Source: Anaerolineae bacterium
GTDB lineage: Bacteria; Chloroflexota; Anaerolineae; Aggregatilineales; J027
Assembly (NCBI GenBank): GCA_021463865.1
Contig: JAJTXY010000002.1
Location: 128,219 to 192,218 of the forward strand
Reading direction: 5' to 3'
Length of the DNA stretch: 64,000 bases
Shown here in pieces: positions 26,544 to 34,897 of the stretch. Numbering within the stretch: position 1 is the first letter of the stretch; every line of letters starts with the position of its first letter. A program made the translations under genes and the position numbers. Below the pieces are notes generated by a model. That model did no database searches and was not told the origin of the DNA. It saw only the letters and a list, made by a program, of their open reading frames with translations.

Positions 26544-27305
26544 CTATACGTTACGTTCCGCCACCAAACGCAACCCTTCCAGCGTCAAATAGGGATCAAC
26601 TACATCAAACCGATCGGTTAGTGGAGCGATAAGGCTCACCAAGCCTCCGGTGGCGACTACTTTGGCATCCCCCAATTCGGCTTTTACGCGGTCAATCAGG
26701 CCTTCGGTCATGGCGACATAACCGACGACCAACCCCGCCTGCATGGAGTGAACGGTATTACGTCCAATCACGGATGGCGGGGGCACTAAATCCACATAGG
26801 GGAGTTTGGCAGCTTTGCTAACCAACGAATCAACTGTCGCGTGCAGTCCAGCGGAAATCGCCACACCCAAAAAATCCCCCTGCGCGTTGACGGCGATAAA
26901 TTTGGTGGCCGTGCCAAAATCCACCACAATACAGTTGGTTTTGAAGTGGTCATAGGCCGCCACCGCATCGGCAATCAAATCCGCCCCCACCTGATGGGGA
27001 AAATCGGTGAGGATATTGATGCCTAAATTCATACCATATTGCAGTACCACAGGTTTGCATGGCACATAACGTTCGGCAATCTGAATCATGCCGGGGGTCA
27101 GCTTAGGAACAACGCTGCTGACAACCGAGTTTTTGAGTTGGGTAATATCCAGACCGGAATCAGCGAAAAATTGGCGGAAATAGGCGGCATATTCATCTGC
27201 CATACGGTCAGCAACGGTTTGCACCCGCCAAACGTGTGTCCATTGCTGACCGTCGTGTATGCCAAATTTTACGTTGGTGTTACCAACGTCAATGGCAAAC
27301 AGCAT
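26544..27305 (-). CDS. coaX: Type III pantothenate kinase
   Basis: Encodes 253 residues, the usual size for CoaX, the first enzyme of coenzyme A synthesis from pantothenate. It has the ASKHA-fold motifs of the family: AIDVGNTNVKFG at the N-terminus with the phosphate-binding Asp, GADLIADAVAAY near 105-116, VVDFGTATKF near 124-133, GLHATVDSL, and ATGGL near 219. This form differs from CoaA in needing a monovalent cation and not being inhibited by CoA (family knowledge). An aagga site lies inside the end of the aminotransferase gene 6 bases upstream, so the two are almost certainly cotranscribed. An intrinsic terminator follows. Confidence 0.96.
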   Translation of the reverse strand: MLFAIDVGNTNVKFGIHDGQQWTHVWRVQTVADRMADEYAAYFRQFFADSGLDITQLKNSVVSSVVPKLTPGMIQIAERYVPCKPVVLQYGMNLGINILTDFPHQVGADLIADAVAAYDHFKTNCIVVDFGTATKFIAVNAQGDFLGVAISAGLHATVDSLVSKAAKLPYVDLVPPPSVIGRNTVHSMQAGLVVGYVAMTEGLIDRVKAELGDAKVVATGGLVSLIAPLTDRFDVVDPYLTLEGLRLVAERNV

Positions 27306-27311
27306 TCGTTT

Positions 27312-28661
27312 TTATCCTTCGTAGTAGGTGTCTACTTCATCAAGGGCCGCATCCAAAATCTGAAGCCCTTCCTGAAGCTGCTCTTCGGTAATAATCAGCG
27401 GCGGAGTGCAGAACACATAATCCCACCGAATCATCGTGCTAAGGCCAGCCTTACGCAGCGCTGCCCCTAATTTTTTGGTCGGTTCGCTTTGCGGCAGATT
27501 AAACCCACTCATCGGGGCGCGGGTTTCACGGTTCTTGACCAGTTCCAACACATGGTGCATCCCTATGCCGCGTATCTCACCAATCGAGGGGTGTTTCTCC
27601 GCAAGGTCATTCAAACCGCGCCGCAGCACTTTGCCCATCTCACGCGAACGTTCAATGAGATTCTCTTGATGATAAACTTCCAATGTCGCCACACCAGCCG
27701 CACACGCCAACGTGTGAGCGCTATAGGTTAGGCCACCCCAGAAGATATGGTCGTCAAAATATTTGGCAACTTCTTCGGAAACAGTCACACCACCCAATGG
27801 CACATAACCACAGGTAACGCCTTTGGCAAACGTAATCATGTCGGGATTGACCCCATAATGATTGATGCCAAACCATTCACCCGTGCGTCCAAAACCACTC
27901 ATCACTTCATCGGCAATCAGCAGGATGCCATATTTGTCGCAGATTTCACGGATGCGCTTCCAGAAAACCGGCCCACCTTGAATAATGCCGCTTGAGCCGC
28001 TGTAACCTTCGAGCATAATCGCGGCGACGTACTGTGGCCCTTCCAAAATAATCGTGTCCTCGATCAAATCCGCCAACAGTGCATCGCCCTCGTCGGGAGT
28101 ACGGTCACGATAGATGGGGCTGCGATAGGAATAGGGATCGGGGACATGCACCACCCACGGCACCCCCGGCTCATTGGCTAGACGACGCGGATCACCACCT
28201 GCCGTCGCTGAAGCAAATGTCCCACCGTGATAAGCACGATACCGCGCCACAATCTTTTGGCGTCCGGTATACTGGCGGGCCAGCTTCATGGCGTTTTCGA
28301 CACCTTCCGCCCCACTACATGTAAATAGGGTTTTCTTGAGATTCCCCGGCATCACTTCGGCCAGCATTTGTCCCAAACGACCACGCGGCTCGGTGGCAAG
28401 CGTCGGCTGCACATAACACAGCTTCTCAGCTTGTTCCTGAATGGCACGGATGACGTGTTTGTTGCTGTGTCCGATGTTGACATTGACCAGTTGTGACGAC
28501 CAATCGAGATAGCGTTTGCCATCGGCGTCCCACACATAGACCCCTTCGGCACGGACGGCACTCACTGGATTAGCCCATGTATTTTGAGCCGACCAACTGG
28601 TGAGGGTATATTCGCGGTTAAGTTCGACCAGTTCTGCATGACTGGCGACATGAGAAACCAT
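27312..28661 (-). CDS. Class III (omega) aminotransferase
   Basis: Encodes 449 residues of a PLP-dependent fold-type I, class III aminotransferase. Visible are the N-terminal VYVWDADGKRYLDW, the cofactor-phosphate region TCSGAEGVENAMKLAR near 109-124, LLIADEVMSGFGRTG near 244-258, and TFAKGVTCGY near 275-284 holding the Schiff-base Lys. The family moves amino groups from omega-amino acids such as beta-alanine, 3-aminoisobutyrate or GABA to pyruvate or 2-oxoglutarate. Close to a dihydropyrimidinase and a methylmalonate-semialdehyde dehydrogenase, a beta-alanine or 3-aminoisobutyrate substrate is the best inference. A strong aaggaagg site precedes the ATG. A terminator hairpin separates it from the dihydropyrimidinase gene, so it may have its own promoter. 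coaX follows 6 bases on. Confidence 0.9.
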   Translation of the reverse strand: MVSHVASHAELVELNREYTLTSWSAQNTWANPVSAVRAEGVYVWDADGKRYLDWSSQLVNVNIGHSNKHVIRAIQEQAEKLCYVQPTLATEPRGRLGQMLAEVMPGNLKKTLFTCSGAEGVENAMKLARQYTGRQKIVARYRAYHGGTFASATAGGDPRRLANEPGVPWVVHVPDPYSYRSPIYRDRTPDEGDALLADLIEDTIILEGPQYVAAIMLEGYSGSSGIIQGGPVFWKRIREICDKYGILLIADEVMSGFGRTGEWFGINHYGVNPDMITFAKGVTCGYVPLGGVTVSEEVAKYFDDHIFWGGLTYSAHTLACAAGVATLEVYHQENLIERSREMGKVLRRGLNDLAEKHPSIGEIRGIGMHHVLELVKNRETRAPMSGFNLPQSEPTKKLGAALRKAGLSTMIRWDYVFCTPPLIITEEQLQEGLQILDAALDEVDTYYEG

Positions 28662-28700
28662 ATAAAACCTTCCTTGAACACTGATTTTTTGAACAAAAGA

Positions 28701-28729
28701 ACAATGGGTTTATCGGATAAACCCATTGT
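28701..28729 (-). terminator. Terminator between dihydropyrimidinase and aminotransferase genes
   Basis: A perfect 14-base inverted repeat (28701-28714 with 28716-28729), effectively a 12-bp stem with a 5-base loop. On the minus strand it is followed by tcttttgtt. It lies just after the dihydropyrimidinase stop and before the aminotransferase ribosome-binding site. Confidence 0.75.
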
Positions 28730-28740
28730 CCAGCATTGGC

Positions 28741-30213
28741 TTATAACACGGGCGCATGTGGGCTACGCGGGATAAATTGACCTTTGCCTTTTTCACCCAC
28801 CCATTTATCGCCATCCACAATCTTCTTACCGCGCAGATAGACCTGCACCGGAACACCACGTACCCGCATCCCCTCATACACGTTGTAATCCACACGCATA
28901 TGGTGGGTCTTAGCACTGATAGTATGTTCCTTGTTCGGGTCCCACACCACAATATCAGCATCCGCGCCAACGGCAATCGTACCCTTGCGTGGATACATGC
29001 CAAAAATCCGGGCTGGATTGGTGCAGTTGAGTTCGACAAAGCGGCTGGGACTGAAACGGCCTCCATTAACTCCGTGATGCCACATGACCATCATGCGATC
29101 TTCTAAACCGGGCATCCCGTTGGGAATCTTAGCGAAGTTGCCCTTACCCAATTCTTTGCCGGGGCGACGATAGGACGGGTCTTGGGCTTCAAAGCCGACC
29201 CAATTGCCACCCTGTTTCTGATGCCACTCTTGCCATGGCCCCTTGCCGCCTTCATACCAGAAATCGCAGTGGTCGGTACTGACGATTTGTAGGGTGCTGT
29301 CACGCAGTGCTTTCCACAAGACTTCTTGGTCGTGTTTAGTACGGATGGGTGGCGAGCAGACAAATTTCGCGCCTTCAAAGCCGGGGGCGGCCAAATGTTC
29401 TTCAACGGTCAGGAATAGATATTGGGTGCAAGTTTCGCCCATGACCGGATAACCCAAAGCCCGACCCCGCTGTAAGGCTTGGATGGAGGGTTCGCAGGTC
29501 ATATGCACCACGTACAGCGAACACCCCGTTAACCCTGCCATCATCACGGCACGATTGGTCGCTTCGCCTTCAATTTCCGGCGGGCGTGAATTGGCGTGAT
29601 ACTTAGGATCAGTCTTGCCAGCGGCGACCAATTGCGGGGTTAATTGCGCTTCAACATCGCCATTTTCAGCATGTACCATCACAATCATGCCATGTTTGGC
29701 TGCGACCTGCATGGCTTTGAACAGGGTCGTGTCGTCCACCATAAACACATTTTTATAGGCCATAAACAGCTTCAGGCTGGTCACGCCTTCATGAATCAAC
29801 GATGGAATTTCTTCTAACACATCTTGGCGCAAATCCGTAATGGCAAGATGGAACCCATAGTCTACGCAGGCAATTTCGGCTTTCTTGCGCCATATCTTGA
29901 GGCCATCCGCCAAACTGCCACCTTTGGGTTGAATCACAAAGTCAATATGACCCGTTGTACCACCAAAGGCTGCTGCGATGTGTCCACTTTCAAAATCATC
30001 ATTGCTATCCGTGCCACCAAACGGCAAATCCAGATGGGTGTGGACATCAATCCCACCCGGCATCAAATATTTACCCGTGCAATCCACCACCGTATGACCA
30101 GCAGCGGGGATGTCACGCCCGATCAGGCTGACAACTTCGCCTTCCACCAGCACATCGGCTTTCACCATATCGCTGGCGGTAATCACTGTGCCATTCTTAA
30201 ATAAAGTCCCCAT
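28741..30213 (-). CDS. hydA: Dihydropyrimidinase / D-hydantoinase
   Basis: Encodes 490 residues, a cyclic amidohydrolase that opens dihydrouracil, dihydrothymine or hydantoins. The metal site is seen in GGIDVHTHLDLP near 54-65, the lysine to be carbamylated in SLKLFMAYK near 143-151, VHAENGD near 180, VVHMTCEP near 236, and STDHCDF near 312 with the metal-binding Asp. The DNDFESG-like substrate loop is typical of dihydropyrimidinases rather than allantoinases. The start has an excellent aaaggag site. It lies downstream of the LLM oxidoreductase and methylmalonate-semialdehyde dehydrogenase genes on the same strand. A gene for the next step (beta-ureidopropionase or carbamoylase) is not in the window. 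Confidence 0.93.
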   Translation of the reverse strand: MGTLFKNGTVITASDMVKADVLVEGEVVSLIGRDIPAAGHTVVDCTGKYLMPGGIDVHTHLDLPFGGTDSNDDFESGHIAAAFGGTTGHIDFVIQPKGGSLADGLKIWRKKAEIACVDYGFHLAITDLRQDVLEEIPSLIHEGVTSLKLFMAYKNVFMVDDTTLFKAMQVAAKHGMIVMVHAENGDVEAQLTPQLVAAGKTDPKYHANSRPPEIEGEATNRAVMMAGLTGCSLYVVHMTCEPSIQALQRGRALGYPVMGETCTQYLFLTVEEHLAAPGFEGAKFVCSPPIRTKHDQEVLWKALRDSTLQIVSTDHCDFWYEGGKGPWQEWHQKQGGNWVGFEAQDPSYRRPGKELGKGNFAKIPNGMPGLEDRMMVMWHHGVNGGRFSPSRFVELNCTNPARIFGMYPRKGTIAVGADADIVVWDPNKEHTISAKTHHMRVDYNVYEGMRVRGVPVQVYLRGKKIVDGDKWVGEKGKGQFIPRSPHAPVL

Positions 30214-30253
30214 ACAAATCGCTCCTTTGAGTGAGGATGTCCGTTTTTAATAA

Positions 30254-30269
30254 GGCATATCGCTATGCC
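30254..30269 (-). terminator. Weak hairpin after the LLM oxidoreductase gene
   Basis: GGCATA (30254-30259) pairs with TATGCC (30264-30269) around a TCGC loop, followed on the minus strand by ttattaaaaa. It is short, so it may only attenuate read-through into the dihydropyrimidinase gene. Confidence 0.35.
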
Positions 30270-30280
30270 GATTTCAAAAT

Positions 30281-31288
30281 TTATCGAACGGCTGATTTCT
30301 GGAAGGCGGGAAGGACATGTTTACCATACTGCTCAACAATGTGTTCTTCTTCACCGCACATCAGATAGATATTGAACTGGGTCACGCCTGTGGATTCCAA
30401 TTCACGAATTTTCTCAATATGTTTTTCAATTGGGCCAAGCACCCCAAAACTGTCAATCACATCGTTCGTGATGAAATCCAAGTGATCGGCGTCCTTATCG
30501 GCGTGATGGCGATAATCATACCCCTTGCGTCCGGCAATATAGTCCGTTAGGGCCTGTGGAATCCCGCCCCCGGTATGATATTTCTCCACCAAATCAGCGA
30601 CATGATTCCCCACCATTGCTGGGAACCAGCGGGTTTGAGCACGACATTTCGCCATGTCATCAGAAACAAAGACCGGAGCAGCGGCACAGACACGGAGTTT
30701 GGAAATGTCACGGCCTGCATCAGTCGCGGCATCACGAAACTGGGTGATAAACCAATTGCAGAGGAAGGGATCAGCCAATTGGATAATCAAGCCGTCACCG
30801 TGCTGTCCAGCCGTCTTAAGTGCTAATGGCCCATACGCTGCGATCCAGATCGGCATATCATAGTGTGACCAAGTGAGAGTCGTAGGATACCCTTCGACAG
30901 GTGCTTCCTGCCCACGTGTTAATTTTCGCACCGTCTCCACAAATTCACCCATCTCAGCATAGGTCACGGGTTTGCGCCCCAACATGCGCTGTGAGCTATC
31001 CCCACGACCCACGCCCATGTCAATGCGTCCCCCGCTGAGAATCGCCAGCGTCGCGTGCATACTCGCTGTCACCGACCAGTCACGAATGGCAGGATTGGTT
31101 ACAAATGGCCCAAAACGAACGCGCTTGGTGTGCTGACTAGCGGCGGCCATATACGCATAACAGTCTTGCCAGAGAACATGTGAATCAAAAAACCAAACAT
31201 AATCAAATCCGGCGGCTTCGGCTTGCTTAATCAGATTGAGGGTGCGCTCTGGGCCGATGTCACCTTTAAATGTAATTCCAAATTCCAT
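30281..31288 (-). CDS. Luciferase-like (LLM) flavin/F420-dependent oxidoreductase
   Basis: Encodes 335 residues of the bacterial luciferase-like TIM-barrel family. Features: MEFGITF at the start, AEAAGFDYVWFFDSHVLW near 27-44, a VRFGPFVTNP segment, and LSGGRIDMGVGRGDSS near 86-100, which resembles the F420-binding loop of methylenetetrahydromethanopterin-reductase relatives. F420 or FMN may be the cofactor; the sequence does not settle it. Similar proteins are found beside dihydropyrimidinase genes in other bacteria as far as I recall, but their reaction is not established. An oxidative step on a ring or its cleavage product is inference. A clear aggag site precedes the ATG. Confidence 0.85.
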   Translation of the reverse strand: MEFGITFKGDIGPERTLNLIKQAEAAGFDYVWFFDSHVLWQDCYAYMAAASQHTKRVRFGPFVTNPAIRDWSVTASMHATLAILSGGRIDMGVGRGDSSQRMLGRKPVTYAEMGEFVETVRKLTRGQEAPVEGYPTTLTWSHYDMPIWIAAYGPLALKTAGQHGDGLIIQLADPFLCNWFITQFRDAATDAGRDISKLRVCAAAPVFVSDDMAKCRAQTRWFPAMVGNHVADLVEKYHTGGGIPQALTDYIAGRKGYDYRHHADKDADHLDFITNDVIDSFGVLGPIEKHIEKIRELESTGVTQFNIYLMCGEEEHIVEQYGKHVLPAFQKSAVR

Positions 31289-31337
31289 AACTAAACTCCT
31301 GCATATTTTTGGTGTGGTGTTAGCTAGTGGGTACGAA

Positions 31338-31361
31338 GGGGTGATCTTGCTAGACCACCCC
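31338..31361 (-). terminator. Hairpin after the methylmalonate-semialdehyde dehydrogenase gene
   Basis: Read on the minus strand, a 10-bp stem GGGGTGGTCT / AGATCACCCC (one G-U pair) closes on an AGCA tetraloop. It is followed only by ttcg, so it is a strong hairpin without a U-tract and may let some transcription continue into the oxidoreductase gene. Confidence 0.5.
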
Positions 31362-31392
31362 TGATTTTAGTTCTATAAATTACCAACGGGCA

Positions 31393-32844
31393 TTATAGCC
31401 AGCGTTCAATCACCACTTTGTGGTCGGTGTAGAAATGAATGGAATCTGGCCCTTGTCCGTGTGTATCCCCCATAAATGAATCTTTTTGACCGCCGAATGG
31501 GAAGGACGCCGTTGGAGCGGCCACACCGATATTGACGCCGATGTTGCCTGCGTTCACACGATATTTGAAATCACGGGCATAGCCCCCATTGGTTGTAAAG
31601 ATGCTGGCTGCATTCCCATAGCGACTGGCATTGATGGTTTTCACAGCCGTGTCAAAATCCGGCACGTGCATAATGCTCATAACTGGCCCAAAGATTTCTT
31701 CACGGGCAAGGGTCATGTTCGGTTGAACCCCATCAAAGATGGTTGGGCCAATAAAATTGCCATCCTCAAAGCCTTCAACTTTGATGCCACGCCCATCTAA
31801 AATCAGTTTTGCGCCTTCTTGCACGCCTTTTTCGATCATGCCCTTAATGCGTTCCCGCGATTGGGCGGAGATGACCGTGCCCATTTGTGAGGATTCATTG
31901 AGACCATAGCCGACACGCATCCGGGAGGCACGATCCATCAAAGTCTTTTTGAGCGGTTCATAAACATCACCTACTGCAACAATTACCGAACCCGCCAAAC
32001 AGCGTTGACCCGCACAGCCATAGACCGACCCCATGATATTGGCGACAGCCTTTTCCAAATCAGCGTCGGGCATGACGGCAATATAGTTCTTCGCGCCGCC
32101 TTGTACTTGTACCCGCTTGCCATACTTCGCTGAGGTCTCGTAGATAATCTTGCCGACGTGGGTCGAGCCGACAAAGGAAATACCACGCACATCGGGATGA
32201 GCCATCAACGCATGGGCACTGTCCGCACCGCCATGCACCATATTGACCACCCCTTCTGGCAAGCCCACTTCGTCCAGAATTTCAAACAGCAGTTCGGCAC
32301 TAAGTGGGGTTTGGGGAGAAGGTTTCAATACAAAAGTATTGCCGCACGCAATCGCCACTGGTAAAAACCACAGTGGCACCATCATGGGGAAGTTGAAGGG
32401 GGTAATTGCTGCAAAGACACCCAATGGTTGACGCTCGGCGGTTTCATCAATACCAGATGAAATGTCTTCGACTTTGAAGCCCGTCATCAGGGCGGGTACA
32501 GAAAACGCAAATTCTACGCTTTCGATCCCACGCCGCACTTCACCCCGCGCCTCATCAATCGTTTTGCCATTTTCTTTGACGACCATTTCTGCAAGGTCAT
32601 TAAAGCGTTCTTCCAGCAAATTTTTGAAGGCGTACATATAACGGGTACGGCTGAGAATGGGCGTTTGTCGCCATTCCAGATAGGCTTCGGCAGCAGCCCG
32701 TACCACATCATCCACGTCGGAAGCCGCTGAATCCGGTGTTTCTGCCATCAATTCACAGGTTGCGGGATTCACCACTGGAGTATATTTGTCAGTGGAGGCC
32801 TCTACCCATTCGCCATTGAAATAATTTTTTAGTTTCCTTGCCAT
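31393..32844 (-). CDS. mmsA: Methylmalonate-semialdehyde dehydrogenase (CoA-acylating)
   Basis: Encodes 483 residues of the aldehyde dehydrogenase superfamily, closest by its motifs to MmsA: the N-terminal NYFNGEWVEA, FAAITPFNFPMMVPLWFLPVAIACGNTFVLKPS near 143-175, the glycine motif FVGSTHVG, VQGGAKNY, and GQRCLAGS near 277-284 with the catalytic Cys. MmsA enzymes turn methylmalonate or malonate semialdehyde plus CoA and NAD+ into propionyl-CoA or acetyl-CoA and CO2. That is the expected final step after deamination of 3-aminoisobutyrate or beta-alanine, matching the neighbouring aminotransferase and dihydropyrimidinase. The start has an aggag site 9 bases upstream. The gene diverges from the ABC importer. 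Confidence 0.93.
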   Translation of the reverse strand: MARKLKNYFNGEWVEASTDKYTPVVNPATCELMAETPDSAASDVDDVVRAAAEAYLEWRQTPILSRTRYMYAFKNLLEERFNDLAEMVVKENGKTIDEARGEVRRGIESVEFAFSVPALMTGFKVEDISSGIDETAERQPLGVFAAITPFNFPMMVPLWFLPVAIACGNTFVLKPSPQTPLSAELLFEILDEVGLPEGVVNMVHGGADSAHALMAHPDVRGISFVGSTHVGKIIYETSAKYGKRVQVQGGAKNYIAVMPDADLEKAVANIMGSVYGCAGQRCLAGSVIVAVGDVYEPLKKTLMDRASRMRVGYGLNESSQMGTVISAQSRERIKGMIEKGVQEGAKLILDGRGIKVEGFEDGNFIGPTIFDGVQPNMTLAREEIFGPVMSIMHVPDFDTAVKTINASRYGNAASIFTTNGGYARDFKYRVNAGNIGVNIGVAAPTASFPFGGQKDSFMGDTHGQGPDSIHFYTDHKVVIERWL

Positions 32845-32912
32845 TTGCCATGCTCCTGCAATTCACTACTGAGAGGTATTTTTAGCTGCACAAGTTGCGC
32901 CGAAGTTTTGTA

Positions 32913-32942
32913 ATGATACCCCTATGTGGCGCATTTGAACAA
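32913..32942 (-). promoter_or_regulatory. Candidate promoter of the catabolic genes on the minus strand
   Basis: On the minus strand, TTGTTC (32942-32937), an 18-base spacer and TATCAT (32918-32913) lie about 70 bases before the mmsA start. The -10 is one base from consensus; the -35 is weak. The 216-base gap between mmsA and the importer should hold promoters for both; I could not assign the plus-strand one. Confidence 0.4.
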
Positions 32943-33060
32943 ACCTCATCTTTCGATTGTTGGCATTGATGTTGTAGAATTTACCGCAATGATTTATATT
33001 GATTGCAGTCTACTATTTAAAATATCCTTAAACTTTTGTTTGGTAAAGTGTTGTTGACGT

Positions 33061-34053
33061 ATGTCTACCGTACCCGATAGTCAACTCAGTACGCCTGCAC
33101 CATCCAAATTCCGGCTTGCCTTCCAAGAATTTCTCGATGGGTCGGGGGGAACAGTGCTGTATTTTGTGGTGATCGTGCTCTGCCTGATCGGAGCATGGGA
33201 AGGGGCAAAATGGCTGGGCCAAGAAACGGACTATCGGCTTGAACTTGGCCCGGTAAAAATCAGCCTCAATATGACCCGCGACCTCAATATGCCCCATCTC
33301 AAAGACATCGCGGAAGCCCTTTCCAAACCTTCTCAGCGGCAGGGGCCACCCCTTATTGAGATTTTAGTTGAAAAGGTCAGCTATACCCTCCGACTAGCCG
33401 TTATCGGCTTCACGATTGGCACCATCATTGGCCTCGCATTGGCAATCTTATTTGCCCATTCACGTTTATTGGAGCGCGGTCTCATGCCGTATGTGGTCGC
33501 ATCCCAAACCGTGCCTATCTTAGCATTGGCCCCAATGGTGATTATCTGGTCAGAAAACTTGTTTGGTTCGCGCGAAATCGGGATGCCCATGATTACCGCC
33601 TATCTCGCCTTTTTCCCGGTAACAATTTATACCCTGCGTGGTCTAAGTGATGTTCCACCGACAGCGCTCGAACTCATGAAATCCTATGCCGCGACCCGGC
33701 GCGAAATTTTATGGAAATTACGTTTTCCCAATGCTGTCCCGTATATTTTTACCGCATTAAAAATTACGGCCCCCGCCAGTGTGGTCGGAACGATCATTGC
33801 CGAACTGCCAACGGGTATTCAGGATGGACTAGGTGGGGCAATCATCAACTTTGCGCAATATTATGTCAGTGGGCCATCTCGTTTGTGGGCCACCAATTTT
33901 GTGACCGCAATGGCAGGCATCTTATTTTTTGTGACCGTAGCAGTTACCGAATGGCTGGTCGTTCGCTGGAAACGCCCCAGTAACCACCTTGATCGCTGGA
34001 TAGACACATTTTTGAGAAATCTTCGTCGCGTGGTGCCATTATTGAGAGATTAA
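33061..34053 (+). CDS. ABC importer permease (nitrate/sulfonate/pyrimidine-precursor type)
   Basis: Encodes 330 residues with a binding-protein-dependent permease domain of the SsuC/TauC/ThiX type. One membrane segment near 28-48 precedes a periplasmic stretch, and the core domain (about 100-320) has five to six segments. The cytoplasmic EAA loop reads YAATRREILWKLRFPNAVPYI near 205-225, the coupling helix to the ATPase. It is the first gene of an importer set with the ATPase, a second permease and the binding protein. The ATG is 216 bases from the divergent mmsA. The substrate is probably a small aromatic or pyrimidine-like molecule, judging from neighbours; this is inference. Confidence 0.9.
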   Translation: MSTVPDSQLSTPAPSKFRLAFQEFLDGSGGTVLYFVVIVLCLIGAWEGAKWLGQETDYRLELGPVKISLNMTRDLNMPHLKDIAEALSKPSQRQGPPLIEILVEKVSYTLRLAVIGFTIGTIIGLALAILFAHSRLLERGLMPYVVASQTVPILALAPMVIIWSENLFGSREIGMPMITAYLAFFPVTIYTLRGLSDVPPTALELMKSYAATRREILWKLRFPNAVPYIFTALKITAPASVVGTIIAELPTGIQDGLGGAIINFAQYYVSGPSRLWATNFVTAMAGILFFVTVAVTEWLVVRWKRPSNHLDRWIDTFLRNLRRVVPLLRD

Positions 34054-34093
34054 GCGATTGGGTCTTTAAATAAAATAATTCCGGAAGGTGTTT

Positions 34094-34888
34094 GTGACAG
34101 CAGTGCAAGATACGAAAACCATTATTTCCATCAAAAATTTAAATAAAGAATATGTCAGCAGCGATGGCAAGGTCGTCCGCGCCCTCCAAAATATCAATCT
34201 CGACATTCATGAAGGCGAATTTATTTCCCTAATTGGGCCGTCTGGTTGTGGTAAAAGCACGCTACTGCGTCTCATCGCCGATCTTATTCCACCGACTAAT
34301 GGGCAACTGACGATTAACGGGCATTCCGCACATGAAGCCCGCGAAAATCGTGAATATGGCTTCATATTCCAAAGTGCCACCCTTTATGACTGGCGCACTG
34401 TTCTCAAAAACGTGCAATTACCCCTCGAAGTGATGCGCTATTCTCGCAAGGAACGCGACAAACGGGCACATGAGATGCTTAAACTCGTCGAGTTATCGGA
34501 TTTTGCCGATCACTACCCTTGGCAGCTTTCTGGTGGAATGCAGCAGCGTGTTAGTATTGCACGTGCGTTGGCTTTTGAACCCAATTTACTGCTGATGGAT
34601 GAACCATTTGGGGCACTGGACGAAATGACGCGGGAGCGCCTCAATAATGAACTTTTGGAAATTTGGGGCAAGATTCCCTCCATGACCGTTATCTTTGTAA
34701 CGCATAATATCTCGGAGGCGGTATATCTTTCCTCACGAGTAGTGGTGATGTCGCCACGCCCCGGACGTATCAGCCAAATCGTGGATATTGATCTTCCCCG
34801 ACCACGTGGCCCTGAAACACTGGACAGCGACCAATATTTCCATCTGATCAGCCAAGTGCGCCATTTGCTCCGCGAGGTTCATGACTAG
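34094..34888 (+). CDS. ABC importer ATP-binding protein
   Basis: Encodes about 264 residues of an SsuB/TauB-type ATPase. Walker A GPSGCGKST lies near 46, the Q-loop in FIFQSATLYDWRT, the signature LSGGMQQRVSIARAL near 145, Walker B LLLMDEPFGALDE near 166, and the switch His in FVTHNISEA. The GTG at 34094 is preferred as start because the ggaagg site (34083-34088) is 5 bases away; the in-frame GTG at 34088 would overlap that site. It powers the permeases on either side, and the next gene starts 9 bases after its stop. Confidence 0.92.
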   Translation: MTAVQDTKTIISIKNLNKEYVSSDGKVVRALQNINLDIHEGEFISLIGPSGCGKSTLLRLIADLIPPTNGQLTINGHSAHEARENREYGFIFQSATLYDWRTVLKNVQLPLEVMRYSRKERDKRAHEMLKLVELSDFADHYPWQLSGGMQQRVSIARALAFEPNLLLMDEPFGALDEMTRERLNNELLEIWGKIPSMTVIFVTHNISEAVYLSSRVVVMSPRPGRISQIVDIDLPRPRGPETLDSDQYFHLISQVRHLLREVHD

Positions 34889-34897
34889 GAATTTATC

